From: Planoprotostelium fungivorum
Taxonomy: Eukaryota; Evosea; Variosea; Cavosteliida; Cavosteliaceae
Direction of reading: 5' to 3'
Length of the DNA: 64,000 bases
Assembly (NCBI GenBank): GCA_003024175.1
Contig: MDYQ01000103.1
Coordinates: 1 to 64,000, forward strand
Positions 1-11,955 of the stretch are shown here, one piece after another (the stretch's first letter is position 1; every line of letters starts with the position of its first letter). The notes below the pieces were generated by a model. It saw only the letters and a list, made by a program, of their open reading frames with translations, made no database searches and was not told where the DNA came from. A program made the translations under genes and the position numbers.

Positions 1-474
1 GAAGAGTTCATCTTTGGAAGCTTCTTCTGTTGAATAAATCATGTTACATGCCAATTGTCTCATATGATTAATCCAAGAATAGGAAACATTCCGTTGGTGA
101 TCAAAGAAAATTGGTTGAAAAGCAGACGAAATTTCAGTGAACGAAAACTGAGCGAAAACTGAGTACTTTTATTTTATTGGTGTGAAAACGAACCCGCCGA
201 ACAATAGTAATCAGAGCATACAAAGAAAAGTTAGGACAACAATAGATTTGCTAAAAACTAGCCTTTCATTCAAGGCCCACCCACATGCTCCTAAGTATGC
301 TGAGGCTAGCAAAGACTTGTTAAGACCTGCTATGGACTGCTGAGATGTGATGAGGAGGTGCACACAAAGTATGTTCTGAGCAGACACAAAGAGAAACATA
401 AAGCACATAATAATGCTTGCTGAACCACAAAGTGGCTACTATCTTTCAATGTGCAAAGATTTTTATCTAGTCTG

Positions 475-612
475 TACAAAGCATGCTCTGAGCATACAAA
501 AGCTTACAAATGTTTTGCAGAGAATTTACAAACTGATCACAGGAAGCAAGCATTCAGTGTGTGTTGAGTTGTAGATAAATCCGCTATAATACCCTCTTTT
601 TATATGATGACA
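475..612 (+). repeat. Dispersed short repeat, copy A1 (3' part)
   Basis: This segment matches five other stretches of the window (near 49.73-49.92, 51.12-51.30, 53.20-53.27, 53.35-53.43 and 60.64-60.72 kb). The shared core runs from an ACAAATGTTTTGCAGAG block through GAGTTGTAGATAAATCCGC to a terminal CTATAATA-CCC-TTTT-TATGATGAC block. No coding capacity is visible. Its 3' end stops 12 bp short of the dynamin stop codon, on the strand opposite to dynamin. It could be a SINE or a MITE-like element; I see neither clear A/B boxes nor terminal inverted repeats. Confidence 0.75.
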
Positions 613-624
613 ACAATTGATTTA

Positions 625-3207
625 TCAATATCGCTTCGGGTTGGGAATGGAGTAGTCTCTGATCTCGTTCAATATCGACTGTGCCTTTCTCAGCAAGTCC
701 AGCGTCTCCTTGCACTCTCTCCTCTTCGTCACGAGATCCGACGATTCAGACAGCAACCTCTCAAAGTCACTCTCTCTGTACAACTTTTGCACGAGCTCGT
801 TCTGCATGTCGCTCTTGCATCGATTGACCATCAGGTACATCGACGCCTTAGGTACACCGTCTTGGATGTTCTTCCTCACGATGTCGAAGTAGGCCGTGAG
901 TAAGCTCTCTGAAGAGAGTCAACCTTTGTTGAAGTGGTGAACTCACCCAACAGCTCGATTTCGAATTCCTTCTGTGGAGGAATGGATGACACGGAGAGTG
1001 TGTTGGGCACCTGCATCATTCATCAGCACATGCGAACGTTCATCGATGCATCATCATCGAACTCTAATACGAAGAAGAGAAGATTAAAATGAAGAAGGGA
1101 CGTTCACCTGCTGCAATTTGACCGCCTGGGGTGCTGCCCTCGCCTGCGTCGCCCCGGATCGATATCCATCGTTGTAGTTGGGCGTCCTGCTTCCACCGTT
1201 GTTTGCCCCACCGAAGAACATTCCCAAGAAGCCTCCACCATCGTTCGGGTTAGAAGGTGCAGCGTTGGCCACCGGCGGCTGTGCCGGAAGGCTCGACTGC
1301 TTCAGCGAAGCCGATTTCGCTCCGTAAGGTGCGACGCTGTGCTGCCCCACCGGCTGCTGAGGTGCTCCCTGCGCCGCCTGCGGCGCGTTCTGCTGCGTCC
1401 TGCGTGCCATGACGTTGGCGATGATCTTGTCGACTTGAAAGTCTGGGTGCGATGTGTTGATGAATGCGAGCTCCATGTTGCAGATGTTGTTGATCATGTC
1501 TTTCGTCGGGTCGCGGGCTGTCTTTAAGAGGGAGGTTGCGGCTTCGATCATCTCTTCCTTCAAGACGGCGAACCTCTGGAGGTCGGAGGGTCGGACGGAG
1601 TTGACGATTCTCTCGAGTTCGTCGTAGATGAGATCTACGCATTGGATGGCGGGATCTCTGTGGTTACGATCAGATCCAATCGAGACGATGACACAGATCG
1701 TGTACATGCATCATCATCACCATCGTATGATGTGCATCATGATGTTGTTCGTGGGATGAGAAAGAAAGACGATCGATAGTAGACGAACCTGAGTCGAGCG
1801 ATCTGTCTCCTCGCCAACAACTCGAACGCCTGCTCCGGCACAAAGAGTGCAGCCTTCGGTCCGGTAGCGTTCGAAATGGCCGTTCTGATGTCAAACGGTG
1901 TCAGGCCGTCCATGCTGCCCAGCGATTGGATGTATTTGTTAAAGATCTCGTTGAAGATGTAGTGGATGCGAGCTCCACCGTACAACTCTTCCACGGCACG
2001 ATCGTCGTTGGCTTTTCCCTCGATCATCTCGATGAATCCGGCGGAGAACTGGTTGATGATGGACAAGAGGAGGGCACCGGGGGAAGTATCGTAGCGGGGG
2101 TCGCCCAAGGTGGCCAGCTCATCGTTCTTCTTTGTGATCATGACGTTGATCTTCTGCTTCATGTCTGGAATGCAATCGCGAATGTGGTTCATCAGGATCT
2201 GATGGAGTTGAGTTTCGTCTCAAGTGCATCGGATGATGTCTCACCTTGGACAGATTTCCCGCCAAAAAAGAAGTACCGCAGCGAGAGGCGACGTTACGGT
2301 AGGCAGGGTGGGTGGAGAAAAATTCTCGTTCACCCTCTAAAGCGGATGTGATGGAGCGACGGCTGTTGATGTCGGCTTGACTTCTGTTGACCACTCCGAT
2401 GTAACCGAGACGGAGGGGAACGACACGACCCATGAGCATGTCTAATGCATCGGTTCCCTTGTCCATCAGATCCAACTTTGTGATGACACCGATGGTCCTC
2501 TTGCCCTCGGGGTCGACTTCTCTGGCGAGTTGTAGAGCGTCGGAGTTGGTCAGATCGGTGTTGGCGGCTGTGACGGCGAGGATGATGGTGGACTGCTTCT
2601 CGATGTAATGGAAGATCATGTTTCGGATCTGGGCTTCAATGTCTTTGGGTTGATCACCGATGGGGACTTTGGTGATACCTGGCAGATCGACCAGCGTCAG
2701 ATTGAGTACTCGCGTGGAATAAACTTTCAGATTGATGGGCATGTGTGAGATACCCTTGTTCTTTCCCGTCAAACGGTCCGTCTCTCTATGTTTTGTCATC
2801 TTCCATCGAGAAAAGATGAGTGTCTCTCACCTCTCGATCTCATTTCGGATCTCTGCAAAATCGTAGAATCTCTCTTTCGGTTTGTGTAAAAACTCTCCCC
2901 AGTCTTGTGGGGCGTCGGCGGCATCGGCACCATTTTTCGAAGGAACATTGAATAATTGGAGGACGAGAGGTCTCCTCGTCACAATTCCAGAACCTCGAGG
3001 GAGAAAATCCTTACCCACAATGTTCTCTAAGACGGACGATTTACCAGAAGACTGACTGCCTATGACAACAATCTGTGGAAGATCGATAGGACTTCCTCCT
3101 TCAACAAGTGCGAAGGCATCTTGTAACCTGTCAACTCCATCAGCATCCAGGTATACATCCAATGGGTCAATCTCTCACTTGTTGATCACAGGGATCAGTG
3201 TATCCAT
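625..3207 (-). CDS. Dynamin-related GTPase (DRP1/DynA-like)
   Basis: A membrane-remodelling GTPase of the dynamin superfamily. It starts at [10 protein letters not shown], the family's usual N-terminus, split by an intron ending GTTGACAG. The G1 motif GSQSSGKSS is near residue 40, followed by [11 protein letters not shown] (G2), DLPG (G3) and TKLD (G4), the middle/stalk region, a 100-residue Ala/Gln/Pro/Gly-rich linker with a [11 protein letters not shown] patch, and a C-terminal GTPase effector domain ending NPKRY. No PH domain or proline-rich tail is seen, so it groups with DRP1/Dynamin-A types that act in mitochondrial or organelle fission rather than with endocytic dynamin-1. Length, about 740 residues, is normal for that group. 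It is transcribed divergently from the LRR gene. Family assignment is firm; the exact cellular role is inferred. Confidence 0.93.
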
Positions 3208-3409
3208 TGTATGTTGTACGTTGTTATGTTCTCTTGTTCGTTCGGTCGTTTACTTTCCTTGAAGATGAACGAGTTCCCTCGCGACCTCGCGACACGAAGA
3301 TTCAATGAAGTTGCTTCGTTTGCTCTCTCATCCGATTGTCGTTGAGATATCATAACCGGGAAACTTCATCTCTGAGCAGACCCCTCATCATCGGCCAATA
3401 AATCTAGCC
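3208..3409. promoter_or_regulatory. Divergent intergenic region between dynamin and LRR genes
   Basis: About 200 bp separates the two divergent start codons, so both promoters and 5' leaders must lie here or overlap. I see no clear TATA box or other recognised motif. Confidence 0.5.
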
Positions 3410-5004
3410 ATGCCAGGAAGCTATGTCTTAGCTGTGGCATCGTACCTTCTGGTTCTCTCTTGCATCGCAACGTCATCTGCTCAGCAGTCAGGTATCGAGT
3501 TCGACACCGGAGCGAGAGGCATCTTGGAGGAGTTTTACGTCGCTTTAGATGGTGAAATACAACCCTATCTCATAACACGTCTCATATCGAACAGGTCCCG
3601 GATGGATTAACCGCACAAACTGGCTGACGAACGCACACTACTGCAGTTGGTACGGTATCGTCTGTGACCCCCAGAACAACAGCTCTGTCATCGAGATTAA
3701 CCTCGACAACAACGGACTCAATGGTCAAATGAAGTTTTCGATCGGCAATCTGAGGGAGTTGAGAAGAATCTCTCTGGCCGAAAACGATATCCTCGGTCGC
3801 CTTCCCCCCACCATCCAGCAGTGCAAGGGTCTCACATATCTCAACTTCTCCAACAACTTGTTGGACAGTGTCATCCCTCCCGAATACGGCACGCTCGACA
3901 AACTCGAGATCGTAGATCTGGGACAGAACCTCCTCCAGGTGCGATTCCTTACATCTCATCCGTATCATCCTTCCTTCGATCTCTCCTTTTATTCTGCAAG
4001 CCATGTTTCCGTCTTCTCACGTGTCTCCAGGGTTCCATTCCATCTTCACTCGGTGGCTGTGCTGACCTCATTTACCTCAACCTGGTGAGCATCACCATTC
4101 GCATGTGTCTTCATCTCATTCCATCACCATTCGCATGACACTAACAATAAAACAGAGAGAGAACAGACTATCTGGAGAGATTCCCGCCAATTTGGGTGGG
4201 ATGAACATGTTCCATCTTTGTTCGCTGATCGAGAGCAGGAAATCTGACCGAGGTCGTATACATCAACATGTCTTTCAACCAACTCACCCGAATTCCAAGT
4301 GATCTATTCATCTCTCTCTATACCCAACACTCTCATCATCACATCCATCCGATGTCATCTTGAAGATGAAGACGTGACTCATGCGAACAGGAATGGGAGA
4401 GCACATGGAGAAGCTCGAGATCCTCGATCTAAGGTGAAGATTGAACGAAGACATCCACGACTGACCCCTTCAGCAACAACCAACTCATCGGAATGGTACC
4501 AGAGACCATCCAAGAGATCCCCAACTTGAAGGTGAGACTCTTTCTTCTTCGAAACTGATTCCCTGCAGCACATCAACTTGTCTCACAACGACATCAAAGT
4601 CTTTGAAAACTTTGTGACGTTCGATAACGATCACATCACGTGTGACTTTTCGAACAACTCTTTCTTCTGCCCGCTGAATGAGAAGGAGCTGGCTTGCAAA
4701 GCCACCTGCGAGAGACATCGAACTGTTCCCGGAATCGCCGTCGCATCTATTTTCGCTCTCGTCATTGGATTGACTGCAGGTACATTTCTTCTTTGTTTCT
4801 TCTCTTATCCTTCTCTTTTCCTCCTCTTATCTCTTCTTATCTTCCTGTTATCTTATTCTTCTATTTTGTTACCCTTCTCTTATCTTCTATTATCTTCCTC
4901 TCATCTTTCTTATTATGATGACAGGTATCGTCTTTGTGAATACACTGGAGAAGGCCAGAATCAGGGAGGAGTCTGGAGTGGTGGAGGACGAGGACGATTT
5001 CTAA
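3410..5004 (+). CDS. Leucine-rich repeat single-pass membrane protein
   Basis: A secretory signal peptide (MPGSYVLAVASYLLVLSCIA) is followed by a plant-type LRR N-cap containing WLTNAHYCSWYGIVCD, then about eight LRRs of the LxxLxLxxNxLxGxIP type (for example LRRISLAENDILGRLP and LIYLNLRENRLSGEIP). A Cys-rich C-cap follows (FFCPLNEKELACKATCE), then one transmembrane helix (GIAVASIFALVIGLTAGIVF) and a short acidic cytoplasmic tail ending EDEDDF. There is no kinase domain, so it resembles LRR receptor-like proteins rather than receptor kinases. At least six introns are present; the one near 4.78-4.92 kb is a long pyrimidine-rich tract. The stop lies 30 bp from the convergent helicase stop. Ligand and partners are unknown; an adhesion or recognition role is inferred. 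Confidence 0.85.
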
Positions 5005-5033
5005 TAGAGCGATACTTTATCATCTCTCCTTAT

Positions 5034-8000
5034 TTACAACTGTGACGTGTCCTCCAACTTTGGCATCACATCCTCCATGACTTCTCTCCTCTCTTCTTTC
5101 ACTCTCTCTGCCTTGACTCTCTCTTCTTTCACTTGTTCCATCTTAACGGATGCCACTCGACCACTGTGTGGAGATACAATCTCCTCCACCTGTTCTCTTC
5201 AGTTTGAACGATGACAACACTGAAATCACCTCTGTGTGTTCGAACAAGTTCATGGAAGACACGCCCATCTTCTGAACGAGACAGTCGTTCCTCTCGTTAC
5301 AGTATTGGATGTAAAGACAGATAGCACAGCCCATCTGTGAATCACAGTGTGGACACTGAGAAGATAACTCTTCTCCCTTCTCTACAAACTCCATAAAGTG
5401 ATTGAAGATCCTCTCACACACTCCCGTTCCACCTGTTTCACTTAACAAAATACGACAAGAGAGGGACTCACCGTCACACGAGTCCGTGAGATAGCCTTGA
5501 CACTTGTCTGCATCCAATTGAGCTTCTTCGATGTCATTGGTCGATAGCAATACGAGGGGAACAGTCATGATCAGCTGTTCGTCTCAGATCATGCGGGGTG
5601 AAGGTGATAGCCTCACCTGATGAATCAACGAATGGATGGAAACGAACGCAGCCTCCGTGTTATCAATCTTTTCCAAACGATCCATGATATCTAACTCCTC
5701 TTGGTACTGCTCCTTCAACTTGGGTAGCATCGTCTTCATCCTCTGATTCAACATGGTCCTATCTCTCATCAGATCAACTCTCACACCGCTCGTCACCTGG
5801 CAGCCGCGTTGAGAGAGAATCTCAAACAGGGAGCCTCATAAGATGTCTGTTCGGGTGAGTCCAACGACGCGAACATCGTCTCACCTGAAAGGGTTGATCG
5901 TAAACCCTCTTCTCTCCCCGCACAGAGTCTCCATCATCACCCGATCGATTGATCTTCTTCTCGCATCCGTAGACAACGCTGACCACGTGGCCCCAGCCAT
6001 AAGTGATCTGCTCTCGTTCAATCGATTTGAAATTGAAAGAGAATCTCACGTGAAGTTCTGCCTCGGAGGAGAGGCCTCCCATCTTGAAGACCTTCTCTCC
6101 CCACTTTTGGAGGATCTTCACGGTGGTCTCCTTGTTTGGAACGACGAGAACATCCATCGGTTGCTTGCTGATGACCAGCGTCGCCTTCTTACTGTACAAC
6201 GATTTATATCCATGAAATCAATCGTTTGATGGAACGATAGACCGATGAGTAGATCTTCACCTGTTGATGTCGAGAGATTCCACATCGAATCGTAACATCT
6301 TTCCATCGTCATCGTGTGATACGAAGATAGCCCTACATTCATAAGAAAGGATGTGACATACAACTCACCCTGGAAATAATCTCGCCAGGGCCTGTCCCTC
6401 AGACATCTTCTCCATCACTTTGTTCTTCTGTCTGTACCACGCCTCGATCTCGCTGTCAAACTTTCCTCCTCTCAACGAGAACTCTCTGTGTGGCATGCCC
6501 CTGCCTGCATACTCCACCGTGCCCTTGTTTCTATCTCTCTCAGTCTCTTCCCTCACTTTACATTCTCACTTTGGTTTCAATTTGCGCTTGTCGATCCACA
6601 CCGAGCCCTTCTCTTCGAGGCACCGGACGAGCTCTTCAGTCGATTCGTTTCCAAAGAGTTGGAAGAGTTTGTCTCTGGATAGACCGGACTCCACCGAAGC
6701 ACACCAGATGTGTCTTCCCTTCACTCCCGGGTATTCTGATCCTCTTAATCTCCTCCTCACGTATCTCTCTCACCTGCATTGAACGTGACCTTCTCGATGT
6801 CGTCACCCAATAGAGCTGTTTGGCTCTTCAGCTGTGATGACAAATAACATCTCCACCTTCTGGATGTTCGGCAAAGTAGAAATCGAGTGCGTTATCTCGA
6901 TTGGGTAGGAAGATGACCAAGCCTGGACCTCTCCTTCCTGCTCTTCCCATTCTCTGTAAGAAGGACATTCGACTTCCAGGATAACCTGTCTTCGTTCGTT
7001 CTCAACGTCTCGTTGTACATCTCTCACCTCGCAGGAGACAAGCGTCGACGTCAATGTCCACGCCGGCTTCTAAAGCGTTCGTGGAGATGATGACCTGATG
7101 CGTTCATCATCATCGATGTACTCATCATCACTCACCTTCAACACCCCCGTCTTGAGCTGATCGAGGGTCTTCACTTTCAGACTGTTCGACATGGAAGAAT
7201 AATACGATCGGACTTGATCCGAATACTCTGAATACTTTGGCGACTCCCGGATGTACATGGACAGAGAGTTCACCGCGTTGATCGAATTGCAGAAGACGAT
7301 ACCCTTCAGGCCCAATTGAATCCTGAAGAGTTGGTCTGTCTTCTCTATGAATGATGATCTCACCATTCGATGATGATCTCGGCGGCGATTCGTGACGTGC
7401 GATCTTGGGCGGCCAAACACAAGATGGTCCTCTCTGGTTGTGCGCTGCCACTCTCGCTGATCAGTTGCATCTGTGGAGTCCGTCAGCTGATCTGAATCTC
7501 TTCTTTGGCTTTACCTTGTCGGATCCTTCTTTGCGTGATATCAATTTAGAAGCCATCTCGAGTGAATTTCCAACTGTTTTCGTTCAGTTTTCATCGATCA
7601 AATGGATCCCACCGGTTGCCGTTGCGATCAAGAATTGAATCGAATGGGACTCACCACCCAGGTGATCCACCGTGTTGTACAATCTGTCACATTCAGGAAA
7701 GGAGAGAAAGAGGAGGAGAGAGAGAAAAGAGGAGAAGAGAGAGAAAAGAGGAGAAGAAGAGAGAGAAAGGAGAGGAAGAGGAGAAGAGAGACACACCTTC
7801 GAATGAGATTGGAGACGTGGCAACCGAGTATCCCCGAGTAGGTGTGTGCCTCGTCCAATACGACGAATCGCAACTTCTTCAAAAAGGCGGACCAGTTTTT
7901 GAATTGTGAATTCTTCAACTTGGCCAGAAAGTGATGCAATAGATCGGGGTTGGTCACCAAAATACTGAAGAAGAGTTGAGAGACATTCGAATGAATAGAG

Positions 8001-8939
8001 ACTCACTCTGGAACCCTGTCCGAAAACAATCTCACTCTCTCTTCCATAGGAACACCTCCTGATAGCGAGACGATCTTCAATCTCTTCTCCACGTCGATCA
8101 TTCGATTGAATTGGATCAACTTCTCTTCTTGATCTTTCGCCAGAGCATTCAGTGGAAATAGATACAAGGCAGTGCTCGTTCGATTTTCATCTTTTGTCAA
8201 TGCCTGGTTCGTTCGTCAGACATCTATCCATCGATGTCACACATCGAGACTGACCTCGAATATGGGGAGATTGAAGCACAGAGATTTACCAGAGGATGTA
8301 GGGGTGGTGATGCAAAGTGATACGGTCAAAGAAAGATGAGAATAGAGAGGGAGAGAAGAGAAGGATATCATCTCTACCGGATTTGACCGCAGTTCGAGCT
8401 GATAGTTGATGAGAGAAGATCTTGTGGAAGCCTTGAGCTTTCATGGCGATCTTCATCTCTTCCGATAATTCGTCTGGGAGCTCCCGCAGTTCTGCGTTTC
8501 GACTCGGTTTGATCTCCCTGTATGAACGTCAACCGAGGATCTTAATGCTTGTTCTATCCTCTATCATATGTATGTACACGGTGATGAGTGATGTGATGAT
8601 GTCACATGGGGTCACATGATGGACACATGAGATGATCGTGTGATATGATCCGAATAGATGACTCACACGTGAACAAGCTCCTTGCGTCGATTCATGGCGA
8701 TCACCCGAAAAGATCGATGTGATATCTCCTGAACCTTTCGAAAGTCTAATTCGGGAAGCCTCGTCAGCTTCACCGGAACACCCTGTCCGCTGTCTCTGCG
8801 AACCATTCCCCTCTCTGTCTCTCAGTCTTCTCCTTCTCTTCCTCTCACCTTCGTCTCTCCTCTCTCCCTTGACTTCCTCTTTCACTCTTGACCCGTGGTC
8901 ATTCTGTCGTTTCGTGTCTTCTTGACGTCCCGCTTCCAT
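5034..8939 (-). CDS. DEAH-box SF2 helicase, MrfA/YprA-DUF1998 type
   Basis: An ATP-dependent helicase. Motif I is TPTSSGKS, motif II is LDEAH within VVLDEAHTYSGILG preceded by an NPDLLHHFL element, motif III is the ATA of FLIATATGG, and motif V/VI elements NALEAGVDID and RMGRAGR are readable across exon joints. The C-terminal third has the family's zinc-binding segment, with ETGGTGVCERIF followed by CPHC, GCAIC and NDCLVQKMG. That arrangement is known from bacterial MrfA/YprA (mitomycin-lesion excision) and its Hrq1-like relatives. The protein ends with a charged Lys/Glu-rich helix. One intron (7.69-7.80 kb) is a long purine/pyrimidine tract. MEAGRQEDTKR could be its own start, but an in-frame intron just upstream joins it to the RING gene, so it may be the C-terminal part of a larger protein. 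A DNA-repair role is inferred from family. Confidence 0.85.
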
Positions 8940-8986
8940 GAGAGCTGAACAATTTGTCAGCATCGTGGTGATGATCGCCATGATGA

Positions 8987-10766
8987 TCATGATGATCGTG
9001 ACACACCGAGATCGAGAGAAAAACGATCCGATGGAGCCTGTTGAGGTCTCTCCCTCTTTACATTTCGATTTTGTTCCTGCGTGTGAGCCAAACCTGCCAG
9101 AGATGAGACATCGCGTGAAAGAGATCGATCACCCATGCCATATCGACCTGTAGTCAGATTTCTCATGTGTTCTTCTTTCGTGACCAACTGGACTCTCTCG
9201 GCAGGTCTGAACACATTGTTCGAATGAGTGGCACGGCTGGCGGGAGAAGCTGTATCGATTCACATTTGTTTCGTCGTTCGTGTTCAAAGGTGGAGGATGA
9301 GAGGTAAATGATATCACCTGTGGGACTATCTTGCGTCTTTTGTCTCTTTCTTGTCCAAAAATCACGGGCTGGATCACTTGTGGGCGATTTCTGATCAAGG
9401 TGAATCCTTCTGTCACTGTCATCACTTCACCTTCTCCTTGTTCCTCTGTCCATCGTCACACAGATCGACGAGATCACTCTCGCGATTCACCTTCTGTCCT
9501 CCACGATCGACCCCGCGAGTCATCTGACTCATCTCCTGGACGTTCCGATTCATCACGTTGGGATGCACGTTCTCATCCGATATGTCGATGTGGATGATCT
9601 CCTTCGATCATCAGATCATGACACATCGGATGCTCCATGTCACCTTCTGTGGGTTCGTCTTTCTTTCTATCGTTCTGCGAAGGGGTGTGCAAGGTGCGGA
9701 TCTCTGCAGGGAACCGTCTCCGTTCAGTTTCGTCTGACTCAACGGAGGCCTTCGATTCATCGCGGGAGCGCTGTTGCTGTTATGAACGCCAGATGTGGTC
9801 CCTGCGGATATTGTCATCAGGGTGCATGAGGTGGTGGATGGGATGATGAGAGACACACGTGGCGGTGTGATGGAGAAGGAAGATGAGACATTCCAAGACA
9901 CGGAGGGTGATATGACGGGAGGTGATCGAGGTAAAGGCGAGGTGGAAGAGAAAGGTGATGTCGGAGATGATCGAGGTTGAGGTAATGGCATGGCCACGAT
10001 GGCTGCATCTGTCACAGAGATGAGTGACTCGATGTCTACACCGTCTTACTTCGGATGACTCTGGGTGTCGCTAGAACGGAAAGGTCTACGGGTTCTTCTA
10101 ATCTCTCTCGCTCTTCCATCCTGCGTTCGGTTCAGAGGGTTAGAGGAGGAACACGGTCACCTCATGGCCGTGGCGATGGCTACTTCATCTTCGGTCACAT
10201 TGGGTCGAAATGGACATTGGAATCGAGTGTGATCTCGGATTTTACTCCTCAATATCTCTCTGCATAAGGTCGAATGGGGACACGGTACCTGCAGCTGTAT
10301 CATACACCTGGATGGACGCGATGATCATCATACCGTGGCGAGCTCGCATACTTGAGAGTGGTCTGAGAAGTTTCCCACGGCGATGGATTGTGGACAACCG
10401 TGCGGGCAGGGTCTGATCAGATTATTGATGAGCCTCTGAATGGGTTTGTTGGGTCCGCACTGTGAGAGGCGCACCTGAAAATATTCAAACCATGTTTCGT
10501 CTTATAAACTTACTGGACCCCTGCAGATGGGACAATTAGGAGTTCTGAATTTTGTAAATCGATCTGATCATAATGAGGTCGACTCACATTTCGACGGATC
10601 GAGTGATGCATTGCACACAAAAAACACTATTACAGCATGGTGTCTCCAGATTCGTGTTCAAGGGGTATTGCAGACAGATGGGGCAGCGGAAGTCATCTTC
10701 TTCAGTACTGTTCTGACTGTTTCCAGAGCTCGCCAGCTGGCTGATACAAGAGTCGCTGGAGATCAT
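8987..10766 (-). CDS. RING / TRAF-type zinc-finger protein, probably N-terminal part of the helicase protein
   Basis: Starting at MISSDSCISQL, a RING finger follows within 40 residues (FRCPICLQYPL, then CCNSVFCVQCI, then NCPICRG), typical of ubiquitin E3 ligases. Next come TRAF-type zinc fingers (RPCPHGCPQS...DHSQVCE and VPCPHSTLCREI...DHTRFQCPF). After these is a roughly 250-residue Ser/Pro-rich and charged low-complexity linker. Reading the last exon straight through gives a stop at 8987. However, a normal-looking intron (8948-9007, GTGTGTCA...GTTCAG) removes that stop and continues in frame into the helicase N-terminus. Only 47 bp separates the alternative stop and start. Divergent from LIN37 with 104 bp between starts. 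The E3 call is confident by motif; substrate unknown. Confidence 0.8.
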
Positions 10767-10870
10767 CGACCCCACCCAATGAAACCCGCTCACGCAGAGG
10801 ATTGAAATTCTAAGAATTTTGCTCCTCTGCAAACAAAGGGAATTCAAATTTTCAAATCACATCAGAGGCG
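10767..10870. promoter_or_regulatory. Short divergent promoter between the RING gene and LIN37
   Basis: The two start codons are 104 bp apart on opposite strands. The interval is A/T-rich (AAATTTTCAAAT) with no recognised element. An upstream non-coding exon for the RING gene cannot be excluded. Confidence 0.4.
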
Positions 10871-11872
10871 ATGGAGACCGAAAGCGCCTGGAGGGCTTTA
10901 GACTATGAGTTAAGCAATGCTGCAAATCAAGTGGCTGCTGAGACGGTTGGAAATGTGGAAGCCGATTTGATCAATCGATCGAGGGACATTATCCAAAAGC
11001 AGGATCAACACGTTGGATTATACAACTCCACACTCCATACACCAACATCATATACAGCTGTTTTGTGGGTTCCTTTACTCATTGCGGTTGTAACTAATCC
11101 ATAATCAAAAGGAAGACGGGAAGAGGAAGAGGTCGACCAAAGACGAAGATAGACATGGATAAAGAGTTATTGAGCATCAGAAAAGATCCAGGTGTGAAAC
11201 CCTCCATTCCCACCATCTGATCCATTCAGGTACACCAAAGAAAGACAAGCCAGTCAAGTATGTTACTCCATTTGATTCACTCTCATAACTTGTACCAGAT
11301 ATCTGGCGTTATGCAATGTGAAGGGTCATGACATCAATGTGGCCAATGTGGATGACAAGACTTCGTTATATTCACTGGCCAGACAGTGGGTTCGATCGAA
11401 CCCTCACGATTTTTCCTCCGACTTCCTCCCTACATCAACCAACACCATTGCATTACCCCCTCCTCTTCCTCACACAAAAGGTATCCATCATCTTCTTCTC
11501 CACTCATTCCCATCAGAATCTGCCGCTCCTTACTTTCCTCGGGCGAAGATGACTTCCACCGAGATCGAGGTAACCGCATGATACGAATCAACACTAACAT
11601 GATCGCAGGATACGATCGCCCCTTCGGATTATTCCATTCCAATCGATAAATTGAGAAAGCTGCACCTGGACTGGGCTCTATCTGTTCGCAGGTGCTGCCA
11701 TGATTAGAGAATGGATGAGCTTACGATTTGAATTAGATGGAGACAAGTGCAGAATGTTCACAGGATGATGCGATTCAGACACAGAATCAATAAGATCTTA
11801 TCTGAACACAGCAGAAACGTCCATGACCCATCAGAAGACATCGCCACGAATATGTTGACCAAACTCAATTAA
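10871..11872 (+). CDS. LIN37-like MuvB/DREAM complex subunit
   Basis: The central block reads VDDKTSLYSLARQWVRSNP, matching the conserved LIN37 signature (ENTPLYPVCRAWMRNSP in animals) that binds LIN9/LIN52 in the MuvB core of the DREAM cell-cycle transcription complex. Before it lies a basic stretch with an AT-hook-like GRGRPKTK. After it is an acidic/Pro-rich linker and a C-terminal helical, Arg-rich segment ending MLTKLN. Five to six short introns are seen. Predicted length, about 260 residues, is close to animal LIN37. The N-terminus METESAWRALDYEL is clear. Other MuvB subunits are not in the window. Identification rests mainly on the one signature block. Confidence 0.7.
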
Positions 11873-11955
11873 ACATCGGTTTACGAATCTATTCTATTCC
11901 TCAGAAGGGTTGGTCCAACCGATGATCTGTTCTGTTGTTAGTTTGACACATCTGA

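Noticed and set aside
8529-8990. Minus-strand frame rich in Arg/Glu continuing past the helicase N-terminus to Ile/Thr/His-rich sequence
   Set aside because: Beyond the GAACTTGTTCAC exon end it reads through an intron with ATGATG-type low complexity; the spliced frame (LPELDFRKVQEISHRSF) is the coding one.
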